Part shown: piece after piece, positions 36,369 to 45,482 of the stretch | How the letters are laid out: each line of letters opens with the position of its first letter | How positions within the stretch are numbered: position 1 is the stretch's first letter | Origin: Paracoccus sp. MBLB3053 | GTDB taxonomy: Bacteria; Pseudomonadota; Alphaproteobacteria; Rhodobacterales; Rhodobacteraceae | NCBI RefSeq assembly: GCF_031822435.1 | Contig: NZ_JAVQLW010000001.1 | Location: forward strand, 2,365,501-2,429,500 | Direction of reading: 5' to 3' | DNA: 64,000 nucleotides | Translations under genes and position numbers: made by a program | The notes under the pieces: generated by a model | What the model was told of the DNA's origin: nothing | Databases searched by the model: none | What the model saw: only the letters and a program-made list of their open reading frames with translations

Positions 36369-37688
36369 TCACCCTTCCTTCTTGACACCATCGTCCCGCA
36401 GTCTCGCTTCACGGTGCAGTTCGGCTGGCGAAGGTGGCCCCTCGGGCTGAGGCGACGGGGCTGCGTCATCAGCAAGGGCCTGTTTCTGATGTTCCTTCAG
36501 CAGTTTGGACCGTTCTTCCTGAAGCTGCAACTCTGCCACCCTGCGGTCATGGGAATATTGCGCAAGGCGCCGCGCATGTTCCACCGTCCCGGGCGGGACG
36601 ATCTCGATCAGCGTCGGGGGATCGGGAGGCAGCGGAACCTCGCGCCCTGTGTAAAGCGCGCTTTCCTTGTAGCGACTGACCGCATAGCGCACGAGCACAC
36701 CCAGCGCCGCAGCCATGGGGACGGCCACGAGAAGCCCGACAAAGCCAAAGAGCGTCCCGAACACCGTCAATGCGAGCATCAGCCAGACCGGATGCAACCC
36801 GACGCTGCCACCGACGATTTTCGGCTGAAGGTAGTTTCCTTCGACCATCTGGCCGACGACGAAAATCGCGATCACCGCGGCAATCCAGATCGGATCACCC
36901 CAGAAGCTGAACAGCGCAACCCCGATTGCCGTCGCACCGCCGATCACGACACCGACATAGGGGATAAAGGAAAGCGAGGCGGCCAGCACGCCGATGGCAA
37001 CACCGAAAGGCAAGCCGACCAATCCCAGCCCCAGCGAATAGAACGTGCCCAGAATCAGGATGACAACGCCCTGCCCGCGCACGAAGCCGGAAAGCGCATC
37101 ATCGATTTCCCCGGCCAGGCAGCGGATCGTCGGCGCGTGCTCTCGGGGCAGAAGTTCGTCCAGTCGCGCCACCATCTTGTCCCAGTCGAGCAGCAGGTAG
37201 AACGCCACGACCGGCACGATGACGATGAGGGCCAGCATGCTGACGACCCCCATCACCGAGCCCAGCACCGTGCTGACAAGCTGGCCGCCCTTCGCGCTGA
37301 TGTTCTTGGCCGCGTCGGTCAGCGCATTGTTGACCGTGCTCCCTTCGGTGAAAATCTGCGGAAAACGTGCCATGAGGAACTGCTGCAGCCGCTCGGCCAT
37401 CTCTGGCGCAGTGTTGATCAGCGCATTGGTCTGCCTGACCAGCACCGGCACCACGACGAGAAAGGCCAATACCACCACGAGGATCACGACCAGCGTGATC
37501 ACGACCACCGCCAACGTGCGTGTCAGCCCCAGCCGCTCCAGCCGGTCGGCCACGGGATCAAGCAGATAGGCGATACCCGCGCCAAGGATGAAGGGAAGTA
37601 TTGCATTGCCGAGCGTCCAAAGGACGACGAGCATCGCGATGGCCGCGGCGCTCCAGTACCAGACTTGTTTCTGAGCCGACAGCCTCAT
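36369..37688 (-). CDS. AI-2E family transporter (PerM/YdiK type)
   Basis: The 439-residue protein has about eight membrane segments with the family's pattern, including the long central soluble segment and the conserved FIPYVGVVIGG and GDPIWIAAVIAIFVVGQMVEGNYLQP. Members export autoinducer-2 or exchange ions; substrate here is unknown. The C-terminus is a charged cytoplasmic tail with a coiled coil. It ends seven bases before hdaA. Confidence 0.87.
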   Translation of the reverse strand: MRLSAQKQVWYWSAAAIAMLVVLWTLGNAILPFILGAGIAYLLDPVADRLERLGLTRTLAVVVITLVVILVVVLAFLVVVPVLVRQTNALINTAPEMAERLQQFLMARFPQIFTEGSTVNNALTDAAKNISAKGGQLVSTVLGSVMGVVSMLALIVIVPVVAFYLLLDWDKMVARLDELLPREHAPTIRCLAGEIDDALSGFVRGQGVVILILGTFYSLGLGLVGLPFGVAIGVLAASLSFIPYVGVVIGGATAIGVALFSFWGDPIWIAAVIAIFVVGQMVEGNYLQPKIVGGSVGLHPVWLMLALTVFGTLFGFVGLLVAVPMAAALGVLVRYAVSRYKESALYTGREVPLPPDPPTLIEIVPPGTVEHARRLAQYSHDRRVAELQLQEERSKLLKEHQKQALADDAAPSPQPEGPPSPAELHREARLRDDGVKKEG

Positions 37689-37814
37689 GGCCGAGCACTC
37701 CGTAACCCCGCGTCACGGTCTATTTGGAACGTCCTGAGGCGGCTTGCAAGGAAGGGCGTTGCCCCATGAGGCGCTCTGGGTTAGTTCGTCGCTCGCCATC
37801 ATGAGGAAAATGCC

Positions 37815-39167
37815 ATGCGTCTGTCGCGCTATTTCATGCCCGTACTCAAGGAAGATCCCAAAGAGGCCCAGATCGTCAGCCACCGGCTGATGCTGCGCGC
37901 CGGCATGATCAAACAGCAGGCAGCCGGCATCTATTCCTGGCTTCCGATGGGCTACAAGGTGCTGAACCGCATCCAGCAGATCGTGCATGAAGAGCAGCAG
38001 CGCGCGGGCCACATCCCCCTGCTGATGCCGACGCTGCAATCGGCCGACCTGTGGCGCGAAAGCGGCCGCTACGACGATTACGGCGACGAGATGCTGCGCA
38101 TCAAGGATCGTCACAAGCGCGACCTGCTCTACGGCCCCACCAACGAAGAGATGATCACCGACATCTTCCGCAGCCATGTCAGCAGCTACAAGGAGCTGCC
38201 GCTGACCCTTTACCACATCCAGTGGAAGTTCCGCGACGAGATGCGCCCGCGCTTCGGCGTGATGCGTGGCCGCGAATTCCTGATGAAGGACGGCTACAAT
38301 TTCGACCTGACCCGGGAAAATGCGCTGCATGCCTATAACCGCCACCTGGTGAGCTACCTGCGCACCTATGAGCGCATGGGCCTGCAGGCGATCCCGATGC
38401 GCGCCGATGGCGGCCCGATCGGCGGCGATTACACCCACGAATTCCTGGTCCTCGCCGAGACCGGCGAATCCGAAGTCTTCTATGACAGCCAGATCACCGA
38501 CCTGAAATTCGGCGATCGCGAGATCGACTATGACAGCGTCGAGCAGTGCCAGGCCGTGCTGGAAGAATTCACCAGCCGCTATGCCCGCACCGACGAGACC
38601 CATGACGAGGCGATCTTCGCCGAGGTCCCCGAGGAACGCCGCCGCTCGGCCCGCGGCATCGAGGTCGGCCAGATCTTCTATTTCGGCACGAAATACTCGG
38701 AAGCCATGGGCGCCACCGTCGTCAGCCCCGATGGCAGCCGCGTCCCGGTCGAAATGGGCAGCCACGGCATCGGCGTCTCCCGCCTGCTCGGTGCGATCAT
38801 CGAGGCCAGCCATGACGACAAGGGCATCATCTGGCCCGAAGGCGTGACCCCTTTCCATGTCGGCATCGTCAATCTGAAACAGGGCGATGTCTCTACCGAC
38901 AGCGCCTGCGAGGCGCTCTATCGCGAACTCAGGTCGCAAGGGCTCGATCCGCTTTACGATGATCGCGATGAGCGTGCGGGCGCGAAATTTGCCACGATGG
39001 ATCTGATCGGCCTGCCTTGGCGCATCACTGTCGGGCCGCGCGGCTTGGCGAACAACAAGGTCGAACTTACCTCGCGCCGCAGCGGAGAATCGATCGAAGT
39101 GTCGCCCCAAGAAGCGGTCGTCCGGCTCAAGGAAATCTATCGGCCGGTCTTCGAAGCGGCTTACTGA
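37815..39167 (+). CDS. proS: Prolyl-tRNA synthetase (short alphaproteobacterial form)
   Basis: The 450-residue class II enzyme has the motifs [44 protein letters not shown] region start, motif 2 [20 protein letters not shown] and motif 3 [17 protein letters not shown], then an anticodon-binding domain. It lacks the editing insertion of the longer bacterial ProRS, as is normal in alphaproteobacteria and mitochondria. Its strongly biased codon use (mostly C-ending) points to high expression. A clear terminator follows. Confidence 0.96.
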   Translation: MRLSRYFMPVLKEDPKEAQIVSHRLMLRAGMIKQQAAGIYSWLPMGYKVLNRIQQIVHEEQQRAGHIPLLMPTLQSADLWRESGRYDDYGDEMLRIKDRHKRDLLYGPTNEEMITDIFRSHVSSYKELPLTLYHIQWKFRDEMRPRFGVMRGREFLMKDGYNFDLTRENALHAYNRHLVSYLRTYERMGLQAIPMRADGGPIGGDYTHEFLVLAETGESEVFYDSQITDLKFGDREIDYDSVEQCQAVLEEFTSRYARTDETHDEAIFAEVPEERRRSARGIEVGQIFYFGTKYSEAMGATVVSPDGSRVPVEMGSHGIGVSRLLGAIIEASHDDKGIIWPEGVTPFHVGIVNLKQGDVSTDSACEALYRELRSQGLDPLYDDRDERAGAKFATMDLIGLPWRITVGPRGLANNKVELTSRRSGESIEVSPQEAVVRLKEIYRPVFEAAY

Positions 39168-39200
39168 ACTGCGGCGTTTCGATCGGCCGGACAGGAATGG

Positions 39201-39231
39201 AAGGCGGCGCCGCGATCGCGCCGCCTTTTTT
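39201..39231 (+). terminator. Rho-independent terminator after proS
   Basis: AAGGCGGCGC (39201-39210) and GCGCCGCCTT (39218-39227) form a perfect 10-bp stem with a seven-base loop, followed by a T-run. It ends 34 bases after the proS stop begins its downstream region. Confidence 0.92.
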
Positions 39232-39329
39232 GTTGTGGCAAGGGCTTCGGTGGAGACCTGCCGGAATGGTGAAGTAGACAGGCGAAGTTTTGCCGATGCA
39301 TGATCCGGAATGAACTCGGGTCGAGGCAA

Positions 39330-40505
39330 ATGGAAAAATGGGGCAAGAGGCTGGCGCTCGGGTCGGCCGCGATGGTGATTGCGATCCTGACGACGGTCTG
39401 GCTTTGGCCAGAGCCCGCGCGACCGCATGTGCCCGTCGAGCAGATCAGTATTCTTCGCGGAGAAAATGATTTCTGGCTGGCCGCCGATCTGCGCCCCCCG
39501 CAGGATGGGCTGAACGCAGTGTCGATGCAAGTCACCGGCCGGGCATCGACCGGTCCGCGGGGCGCCCTCCTTCAGGAATGGCCCGGTTTCCATGCCGAGG
39601 CGAGATTTCACGGGACATCCGTAACGGTCCGGTTCCAGGACAGCGAAAACCGCTGGCGCATAACCTTGGATGACGGACGCTCTGGCGGGATCGAAATCTC
39701 TCGCCCGGGTGTCAGCGATCTGCGCATTCAGGGGCTTCCAGAGGCTGATCACTGGATACGGGTCGAAAAAATCAGCGAATCCTCGATGCCGGCAAGCTTT
39801 GGCGGCATACTTATCGCAGAAGACGCGGCAGCACTGCCACCTCCGGCACCCATGCCCCGGCTCATCGAATTCATCGGCGATTCCGACACGGTCGGGTTCG
39901 GCAATGCGGCCCAGACCCGAAATTGTACCGAGGAGGAAATCTTCGCCGCGACCGATACCAGCAAGAGCTTTGGCCCTCAGGTCGCCAGGAGACTTGGCGC
40001 AGATTATCGCATCATCGCGCGATCGGGAATCGGGCTGCTCAGAAACTACGGCGGGGCCGCGCCCAATTCGACGATGACATCTCGCTATGGCCTTGCCCTT
40101 CCAAGCAACCCTTCCGCCACGTGGCTCTCTGATCGGGTCGCGGACATCATCGTCGTCGGACTCGGTTCCAACGATTTCGGCTCGGATTTCGCCCCTGGCG
40201 AAGTCTGGCAGGACCAAGACAGACTCAGCACCGATTTTGAGCCCATTCTCATCTCGTTCTTGCGCGACCGTCTGCGTGAGAACCCGGGGGCGTTGATGGT
40301 TCTGCTGGCCTTTGGCGAATACGGCACGCCCCTTGTCCGACCCTATGAGGCCGCCGAAAAAGCCTTGCATGAGGATGGCGCGAATGTCGTGCTGGTGACC
40401 CTGCCCGATCTCGACCGGTCGGCATGCCTGTGGCACCCGTCGGCAGAGGACCATCAAGCGATCGCTGACCGCATCGTGAGCGCTATCCAAGAGAGGGACG
40501 GATAG
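39330..40505 (+). CDS. SGNH/GDSL hydrolase, CE2-like carbohydrate esterase
   Basis: The protein has an N-terminal hydrophobic segment (about residues 7-27) acting as signal or anchor, a jelly-roll-like domain, and an SGNH esterase domain with IEFIGDSDTVGFG (catalytic Ser), VVGLGSNDF and CLWHPSAEDH (catalytic His). This two-domain order is that of carbohydrate esterase family 2, which removes acetyl groups from polysaccharides. It lies just before a GT61 glycosyltransferase, so a surface glycan is a likely substrate. Starts at 39300 and 39339 are also possible. Confidence 0.78.
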   Translation: MEKWGKRLALGSAAMVIAILTTVWLWPEPARPHVPVEQISILRGENDFWLAADLRPPQDGLNAVSMQVTGRASTGPRGALLQEWPGFHAEARFHGTSVTVRFQDSENRWRITLDDGRSGGIEISRPGVSDLRIQGLPEADHWIRVEKISESSMPASFGGILIAEDAAALPPPAPMPRLIEFIGDSDTVGFGNAAQTRNCTEEEIFAATDTSKSFGPQVARRLGADYRIIARSGIGLLRNYGGAAPNSTMTSRYGLALPSNPSATWLSDRVADIIVVGLGSNDFGSDFAPGEVWQDQDRLSTDFEPILISFLRDRLRENPGALMVLLAFGEYGTPLVRPYEAAEKALHEDGANVVLVTLPDLDRSACLWHPSAEDHQAIADRIVSAIQERDG

Positions 40506-40586
40506 AAAACACTCTCCCGGACACGGAACCCGTGATAGGTATTAACCAGTTTGTGACCGATTTTCGCGATTTTATCTGGTGATCCA

Positions 40587-41657
40587 ATGTCCTTACGCCC
40601 GCTGACCTATCGCGTTCGAAACCTATTGGGACGAGGAAATGGCGATCTAGCCGCGGCTGCCGATGACATCTGGACCATTGCGCCGGAAGAAACGCGTGAA
40701 GTACATCCGGTCATTATCCTTCCAGGTCAGGCAGACCGCATCACCCGCGCCGAGTTTTCGACCTTGCCATGGCTCATCAAGTCGCTGGCCGGGGACCCCG
40801 AGGAAAAGGTCGGCCCGACGCTGGGCTACCGGCTGTCTGATGTCGATATCGTTGACGGCGTTCTTTATTCGCGTGGCATGACCCTGCATCTGCGCCAAAG
40901 AAAGCGCCGCCTTGGGGTATCGCGTATCGACGACCTGGGATCAGGTGTCCTTTACGAAACCTGGATTGGGAACCGCTGGTTCGGGAACTGGCTGACCGAC
41001 GACTGCCTGACATACAGGCTCGCCGAAGCGTTGGGAACCGTCATGACGACCATGCCCGAACGGGGTGGCCATGTGCCTCGCTACGAAGAACTTCTGGCGA
41101 TGAAACCGCAGCGCATCACGGATGCCCATCTCGACGAAGCGATTCTGTTCGACGATCACCCCAATAACAGCAATCGCATTGCCCGGGCGCAGGACATGCG
41201 CAGAAGGTTGATGGGAAATCCCCCCATGGGTGGTGACGATCTGGTCTTTCTGGTCCGGGGTCGAACCGGCGATCAAAGGATCATGGAAAATGAAATGCAG
41301 ATCGCGGAGCAGCTTGAAAAATCTCATGGTTTCCGTGTGATGTCGCCTGAACAGCACAGTGTGGACGAACTTATGTCAGCCTGCGGCGCGGCACGGGTCG
41401 TGGCCGGGATCGAGGGCAGCCAGCTCAATCACGGGGTCGTTGCTATGCCCCCCGGCGGCACGCTACTGACCATCCAACCGCCCGATCGCGCGACCACGGC
41501 GATGAAGCTGCTGACGGATCGGTGGCAGCAGCGTTTCGCCATGGTTGTCGGATATGGCACGGCCGAAAGCTTCATGGTCGAGCCGCAGGATGTCCTTCGG
41601 ACATTCGACAAGGTCATGCAGCTAAAAAAATCGGACCCGTACGAACAGGCAGGTTGA
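40587..41657 (+). CDS. Glycosyltransferase family 61 (DUF563) protein
   Basis: The 356-residue protein resembles bacterial GT61 proteins: a divergent N-terminal half (TWIGNRWFGNWLTDDC) and a C-terminal nucleotide-sugar-type half with VFLVRGRTGDQRIMENE, GFRVMSPEQHSVDELMSACGAARVVAGIEGSQLNHGVVAMPPG. No signal or membrane segment is seen, so it is cytoplasmic or peripheral. Sugar donor and acceptor are unknown; the surrounding esterase and acyltransferase genes suggest surface polysaccharide or glycolipid building. Confidence 0.85.
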   Translation: MSLRPLTYRVRNLLGRGNGDLAAAADDIWTIAPEETREVHPVIILPGQADRITRAEFSTLPWLIKSLAGDPEEKVGPTLGYRLSDVDIVDGVLYSRGMTLHLRQRKRRLGVSRIDDLGSGVLYETWIGNRWFGNWLTDDCLTYRLAEALGTVMTTMPERGGHVPRYEELLAMKPQRITDAHLDEAILFDDHPNNSNRIARAQDMRRRLMGNPPMGGDDLVFLVRGRTGDQRIMENEMQIAEQLEKSHGFRVMSPEQHSVDELMSACGAARVVAGIEGSQLNHGVVAMPPGGTLLTIQPPDRATTAMKLLTDRWQQRFAMVVGYGTAESFMVEPQDVLRTFDKVMQLKKSDPYEQAG

Positions 41658-41724
41658 GTTTCTGCGACCCGCCATCAATGATCCCTTCATGCATTTGATT
41701 CCGCCACAATTACCGAGTGTTTGA

Positions 41725-42267
41725 ATGAAGCTGTTTGAGGAAATCAGGGGCGACTACGACCGACATGGCAAGAGGATCCTGGACGCGGCCTTCGTCTCTC
41801 TGGCGATCTATCGATATGGTCGATGGGCGGCTGGCATAGAGAACTCGGCCGGCCGCTGGATCGCGAACAAGTTTTATGGCTTTCTCTGCATCTTCGTGCT
41901 GAACGTCACCAAGGTCTGGATCCCGCCGCAAGTGCAACTGGGCGAAGATTTTCACATCATTCATGCCGAAGGATCGCTGTCGATCCACCCTGATGTCGTG
42001 ATCGGAAAGCGGTGTGGTGTCATGCACAACGTCACGATCGGAACGAATATGCGCGGGCGCGCGCCCATCATCGGAGACGATGTGTTCATCGGGGTAAACT
42101 CGACAGTGCTCGGGCCGATCAAGATCGGCGACCGCGTTCGGATCGGCGCCAATACGGCCGTTTCGACCAATGTCCCCTCGGATTCCGTGGTGATCGGATC
42201 TCCCGCCAAGATCTATCCAAGCCTGCCGATCTTTGCCCAGAAAAGAAAGCCTTCCCATGACGAGTGA
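41725..42267 (+). CDS. Serine-acetyltransferase-like hexapeptide transferase
   Basis: A 180-residue protein with a left-handed beta helix (about residues 75-165), HIIHAEGSLSIHPDVVIGKRCGVMHNVTIGTN and GSPAKIYP. It resembles CysE/SAT but is shorter by about 90 residues at the N-terminus. Such short versions act in natural-product and polysaccharide gene clusters and need not acetylate serine. Its end overlaps the start of the AMP-ligase gene by 11 bases, so the two are co-translated. Confidence 0.82.
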   Translation: MKLFEEIRGDYDRHGKRILDAAFVSLAIYRYGRWAAGIENSAGRWIANKFYGFLCIFVLNVTKVWIPPQVQLGEDFHIIHAEGSLSIHPDVVIGKRCGVMHNVTIGTNMRGRAPIIGDDVFIGVNSTVLGPIKIGDRVRIGANTAVSTNVPSDSVVIGSPAKIYPSLPIFAQKRKPSHDE

Positions 42268-43846
42268 TGTCTTTGACCAAAGCATGTGGTCGCTCCTCGC
42301 GGATAACCTGCCTTCGCGCGCCGAAAAGATCGCCGCCATCGATCGCGACCGGCGGATCACCTATGCCGGGCTGCTGGCCGAGGCAGGACGCGTGGCCGAC
42401 TGGCTGATTGCACGGGGGATCGGGCCTGGCGATCGGGTCATCGTCCACCTGCGCAAGGGCATCGACGAGGTCGCGTCCATGTTCGGCGCATGGAAGATCG
42501 GTGCGGTCGTCGTCAACGTCAACAACCGGTGGACCGCGCAGCAACTGGCCTATGTCGCCGGTGATTGCCGAGCCCGCGCAGTGATACTTCCGCGAGAGGC
42601 GCTGACGGGCGTTCAGGGGCTTGCCAGCGATACCGCATTCCTGGTTCAGGGAAAGCCTGCCGATCCGCCGGATGGTGCTGACCTTTGGGGGGATCTGCCT
42701 GCCAATAATCTGTCGCAGCCATGCGACGTGGACCCCCGTGATCTTGCCATGATCATCTACACTTCGGGATCGACCGGGGCACCCAAGGGGGTGATGCTGA
42801 GCCATCGCAACATCCGCGTCGGGGCGATCTCGGTTTCCGACTATCTCGGGCTTGGCGAGGATGATCGCCTGCTCTCTGTCCTGCCATATAGTTTCGATGC
42901 CGGTTTGAATCAGTTGACCACCATGCTTCTGATGGGTGGCACGATCGTTCACCAGCCCCTGACCATGCCCGCCGAGATCGTGCGCATGGCGCGAGATGAA
43001 AGCGTGACCGGAATCGCAGGCGTCCCGCCACTTTGGAATCAGGTGGTGCGACTGCTGGATCAGAACCCCATAGACCTACCCTCCCTCCGGCGCATCACGA
43101 ATACGGGCGGAAAAATCCCCCCCAACATATTGGAATTGTTGCCCAAGGTCTTCCCCGGCGTGGACGTCTATCTGATGTATGGGCTGACGGAAGCATTCCG
43201 GTCCACATTCCTGCCGCCCGCCAAATTCGCTCAGAAGATGGGCTCGATCGGACGCCAGATCCCGAATGCGCAGGTCTTCGCCATCAAGCATGGCGAAGGC
43301 ATCGCGGGTCCGGGCGAGCAGGGAGAACTGGTTCACGCCGGCCCGCTGGTCAGCATGGGGTATTGGGAAAAGCCCGAGGTCACGGCACAGAAGATCCGTC
43401 CCTGCCCGGAGCTCGCCCATCTCATCGGAAACGAACCGGTCGTCTATTCCGGTGACCTCGTTCGTGTCGACGAGGATGGCGATCTTTGGTTCGTCAGCCG
43501 GATGGATGAGATGATCAAGACGCTTGGCTTCCGTCTTTCCCCGACCGAGGTCGAGGACGCCTTGTCCCAAAGTGGGCTTGTGACCGACGTCGTCGCCTGG
43601 GGTGTCGATGATGCCGATCTTGGCCAAGCCGTCCATGTCGCCATCAGCTACCTGCCCGAAGCAAGTGAAACGGCACTGGCCGCACATTGTGCCAAGGCCA
43701 TGCCCCATTACATGCGACCGCAGCGCTATCACGCCTGGCAAGGCGCGATGCCGCGCACGGCAAGCGGCAAACTCGATCGGCCCACGATCATTGCCGCCGC
43801 GAAATCCGCCCTCTCCCCGACTGAACCAGAAAGCAAGATAATATGA
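42257..43846 (+). CDS. AMP-dependent acyl/aminoacyl ligase (exosortase-A-associated type)
   Basis: The 529-residue adenylating enzyme has the core motifs YTSGSTGAPKG, YGLTEAFR, YSGDLV and the C-terminal lysine motif RTASGKLDR. It resembles the acyl-CoA-ligase group found next to a carrier protein and a PLP decarboxylase in exosortase-A-linked exopolysaccharide loci. It probably activates a carboxylic or amino acid and loads it onto the neighbouring carrier protein (inference). No exosortase is present in the window. Its stop overlaps the carrier-protein start (ATGA). Confidence 0.85.
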   Translation: MTSDVFDQSMWSLLADNLPSRAEKIAAIDRDRRITYAGLLAEAGRVADWLIARGIGPGDRVIVHLRKGIDEVASMFGAWKIGAVVVNVNNRWTAQQLAYVAGDCRARAVILPREALTGVQGLASDTAFLVQGKPADPPDGADLWGDLPANNLSQPCDVDPRDLAMIIYTSGSTGAPKGVMLSHRNIRVGAISVSDYLGLGEDDRLLSVLPYSFDAGLNQLTTMLLMGGTIVHQPLTMPAEIVRMARDESVTGIAGVPPLWNQVVRLLDQNPIDLPSLRRITNTGGKIPPNILELLPKVFPGVDVYLMYGLTEAFRSTFLPPAKFAQKMGSIGRQIPNAQVFAIKHGEGIAGPGEQGELVHAGPLVSMGYWEKPEVTAQKIRPCPELAHLIGNEPVVYSGDLVRVDEDGDLWFVSRMDEMIKTLGFRLSPTEVEDALSQSGLVTDVVAWGVDDADLGQAVHVAISYLPEASETALAAHCAKAMPHYMRPQRYHAWQGAMPRTASGKLDRPTIIAAAKSALSPTEPESKII

Positions 43847-44079
43847 GCCTGACCCAGGACGATCTGATCACCTACCTTCGCGACGACCAGAACATCGACA
43901 CGCCCATCAACGGAGAAACCGAGCTTTTCTCGAGCGGGCTTCTGGATTCCGTCTCCATGGTCGGGCTGATCACCTTCATCGAAGAGAAGACCGGCGCGGT
44001 GATCCAGCCCGGCGACGTCACGCTTGAAAACTTCGACAGTGTCGAACGGATCATGGCCTATGTCGGCAGCCTGGGCTGA
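43843..44079 (+). CDS. Acyl/peptidyl carrier protein
   Basis: The 78-residue protein has the carrier-protein fold with the pantetheine serine Ser36 in GLLDSVSMV. It differs from both AcpP and the lipid A-cluster ACP at 10885. It is sandwiched between an adenylating ligase (4-base overlap) and a PLP decarboxylase (one-base gap), so it most likely carries the activated substrate of that pair. Confidence 0.9.
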   Translation: MSLTQDDLITYLRDDQNIDTPINGETELFSSGLLDSVSMVGLITFIEEKTGAVIQPGDVTLENFDSVERIMAYVGSLG

Positions 44080-44080
44080 C

Positions 44081-45319
44081 ATGGACGAGGCAGCGCTGGA
44101 CCGTCAACTGGCCGAGGCGGCCGATCGTTTCGGAACGCCGAACTATGTCTATTTCACCGACCAGATCGAAACGCGGCTGAACGATCTGCGCGACACGCTT
44201 GGGCGGTGGTTCGCGATCAGCTACGCGGTGAAAAGCAATCCCAATCCGGCGCTGCTCGGCTGGATGCGCGACCGGCTGGATTATCTGGACATCTCGTCCG
44301 GTGGTGAGTTCACGCTGAGCCAGCAGGCCGGATGGAATCCGGCACTGATCAGTTTCACCGGACCGGCAAAGCGTGAGTTCGAACTGAGACCCGCGATCGG
44401 GAATGGCCTTGGGGAGCTCGTTCTGGAAAGCCTCCGCGAGGCGAAGTTGGCCGATGCGATTGCCGCGGACCTTGGCATCACCCAGCCCGTATTGCTGCGC
44501 ATAGCGCCAGATCGGGTCCCCCGAGGGTTTGGAGACCAGATGGCGGGCCGACCCAGCGCGTTCGGCATAGATATCGAGGATGCCGCCGAGATCATTCCGC
44601 AGATCGCCGCACTGCCCCACCTTCGCATCATCGGCCTGCACATCTATTCCGGCACGCAAAGCCTCAAGCCCGAGGCGATTTGCGAGAACTGGCGCATCTT
44701 CATCGAGATCTATCGCACGCTTTGTGACGAACTCGACCTCTCGCCGCAAAAGCTGGTTTTCGGATCGGGTCTGGGCATTCCCTATCACCCGGGCGATGCC
44801 CCGCTGGACCTCGAAGGCATCGCCGCCGAGATCGGCCCGGATCTGGACGCATTCCGGGCCCTTCCACGCTTCTCGAAAACCCGTCTTGTGCTGGAATTGG
44901 GCCGCTTTCTGGTCGGCCCGGCAGGATATTTCGTCACGCGCGTGGTCTCGATCAAACAATCGCGCGGAACCCGCATCGCGATCTGCGATGGCGGGCTGAA
45001 CAACAACCTTGCCGCTTCAGGAAATTTCGGAATGGTGATCCGCCGGAACTATGTGATGCACCGGATCGGCAAAGACCAAAATGCCAGCCTGCCCGAGGAA
45101 AAGCAGGACATCACCGGGCCACTTTGCACCTCGATCGACAGGTTGGGGAGCGCGGTCACTCTGCCACAACTGAACGAGGGTGACCTGATCGCGGTACATG
45201 CTGGCGGTGCCTATGGCCCAACGGCAAGCCCGCTATACTTCATCAGCCACCCCATGCCCTCGGAGATTTTGGTGACGGGTGGGCAGATGATCGACGCGAC
45301 CCGCATCGGTGAATCGTGA
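44081..45319 (+). CDS. PLP-dependent decarboxylase, DAP/ornithine decarboxylase-like (exosortase-A-associated type)
   Basis: The 412-residue protein has the fold-III layout: Lys51 in YAVKSNPNP binds PLP, followed by LDISSGGEF, LRIAPDRVPRGFG, GLHIYSGTQSL and, at the C-terminal domain, CDGGLNNN and GAYGPTASPLY. It resembles diaminopimelate decarboxylase but is divergent. Close relatives occur beside an AMP-ligase and carrier protein, and probably act on a carrier-bound or free amino acid; the product is unknown. It ends the operon; a terminator follows. Confidence 0.86.
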   Translation: MDEAALDRQLAEAADRFGTPNYVYFTDQIETRLNDLRDTLGRWFAISYAVKSNPNPALLGWMRDRLDYLDISSGGEFTLSQQAGWNPALISFTGPAKREFELRPAIGNGLGELVLESLREAKLADAIAADLGITQPVLLRIAPDRVPRGFGDQMAGRPSAFGIDIEDAAEIIPQIAALPHLRIIGLHIYSGTQSLKPEAICENWRIFIEIYRTLCDELDLSPQKLVFGSGLGIPYHPGDAPLDLEGIAAEIGPDLDAFRALPRFSKTRLVLELGRFLVGPAGYFVTRVVSIKQSRGTRIAICDGGLNNNLAASGNFGMVIRRNYVMHRIGKDQNASLPEEKQDITGPLCTSIDRLGSAVTLPQLNEGDLIAVHAGGAYGPTASPLYFISHPMPSEILVTGGQMIDATRIGES

Positions 45320-45393
45320 AGCAGGCGTGATCGCGGTTTTCTGAGGGGCGGCTTGAATCCCCTTGCACAATAGATAAAAAACTCTTGAGCGAC

Positions 45394-45412
45394 GCGCGGG
45401 ACCGCGCTTTTT
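45394..45412 (+). terminator. Terminator after the ligase-ACP-decarboxylase operon
   Basis: GCGCG (45394-45398) pairs with CGCGC (45403-45407) around a GGAC loop, followed by five T. It lies 75 bases after the decarboxylase stop and before the mrp operon. Confidence 0.72.
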
Positions 45413-45482
45413 CGCGACTGGCTCGATTGTGTTTTCGGGCAGCTGCCGCCTATGATGGCGCACAACCCCGAAACGGCGAAAG

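Noticed and set aside
37713..40490. 925-codon open frame opposite proS and the esterase gene
   Set aside because: It spans two real genes and a strong terminator on the other strand; composition is that of a shadow frame.
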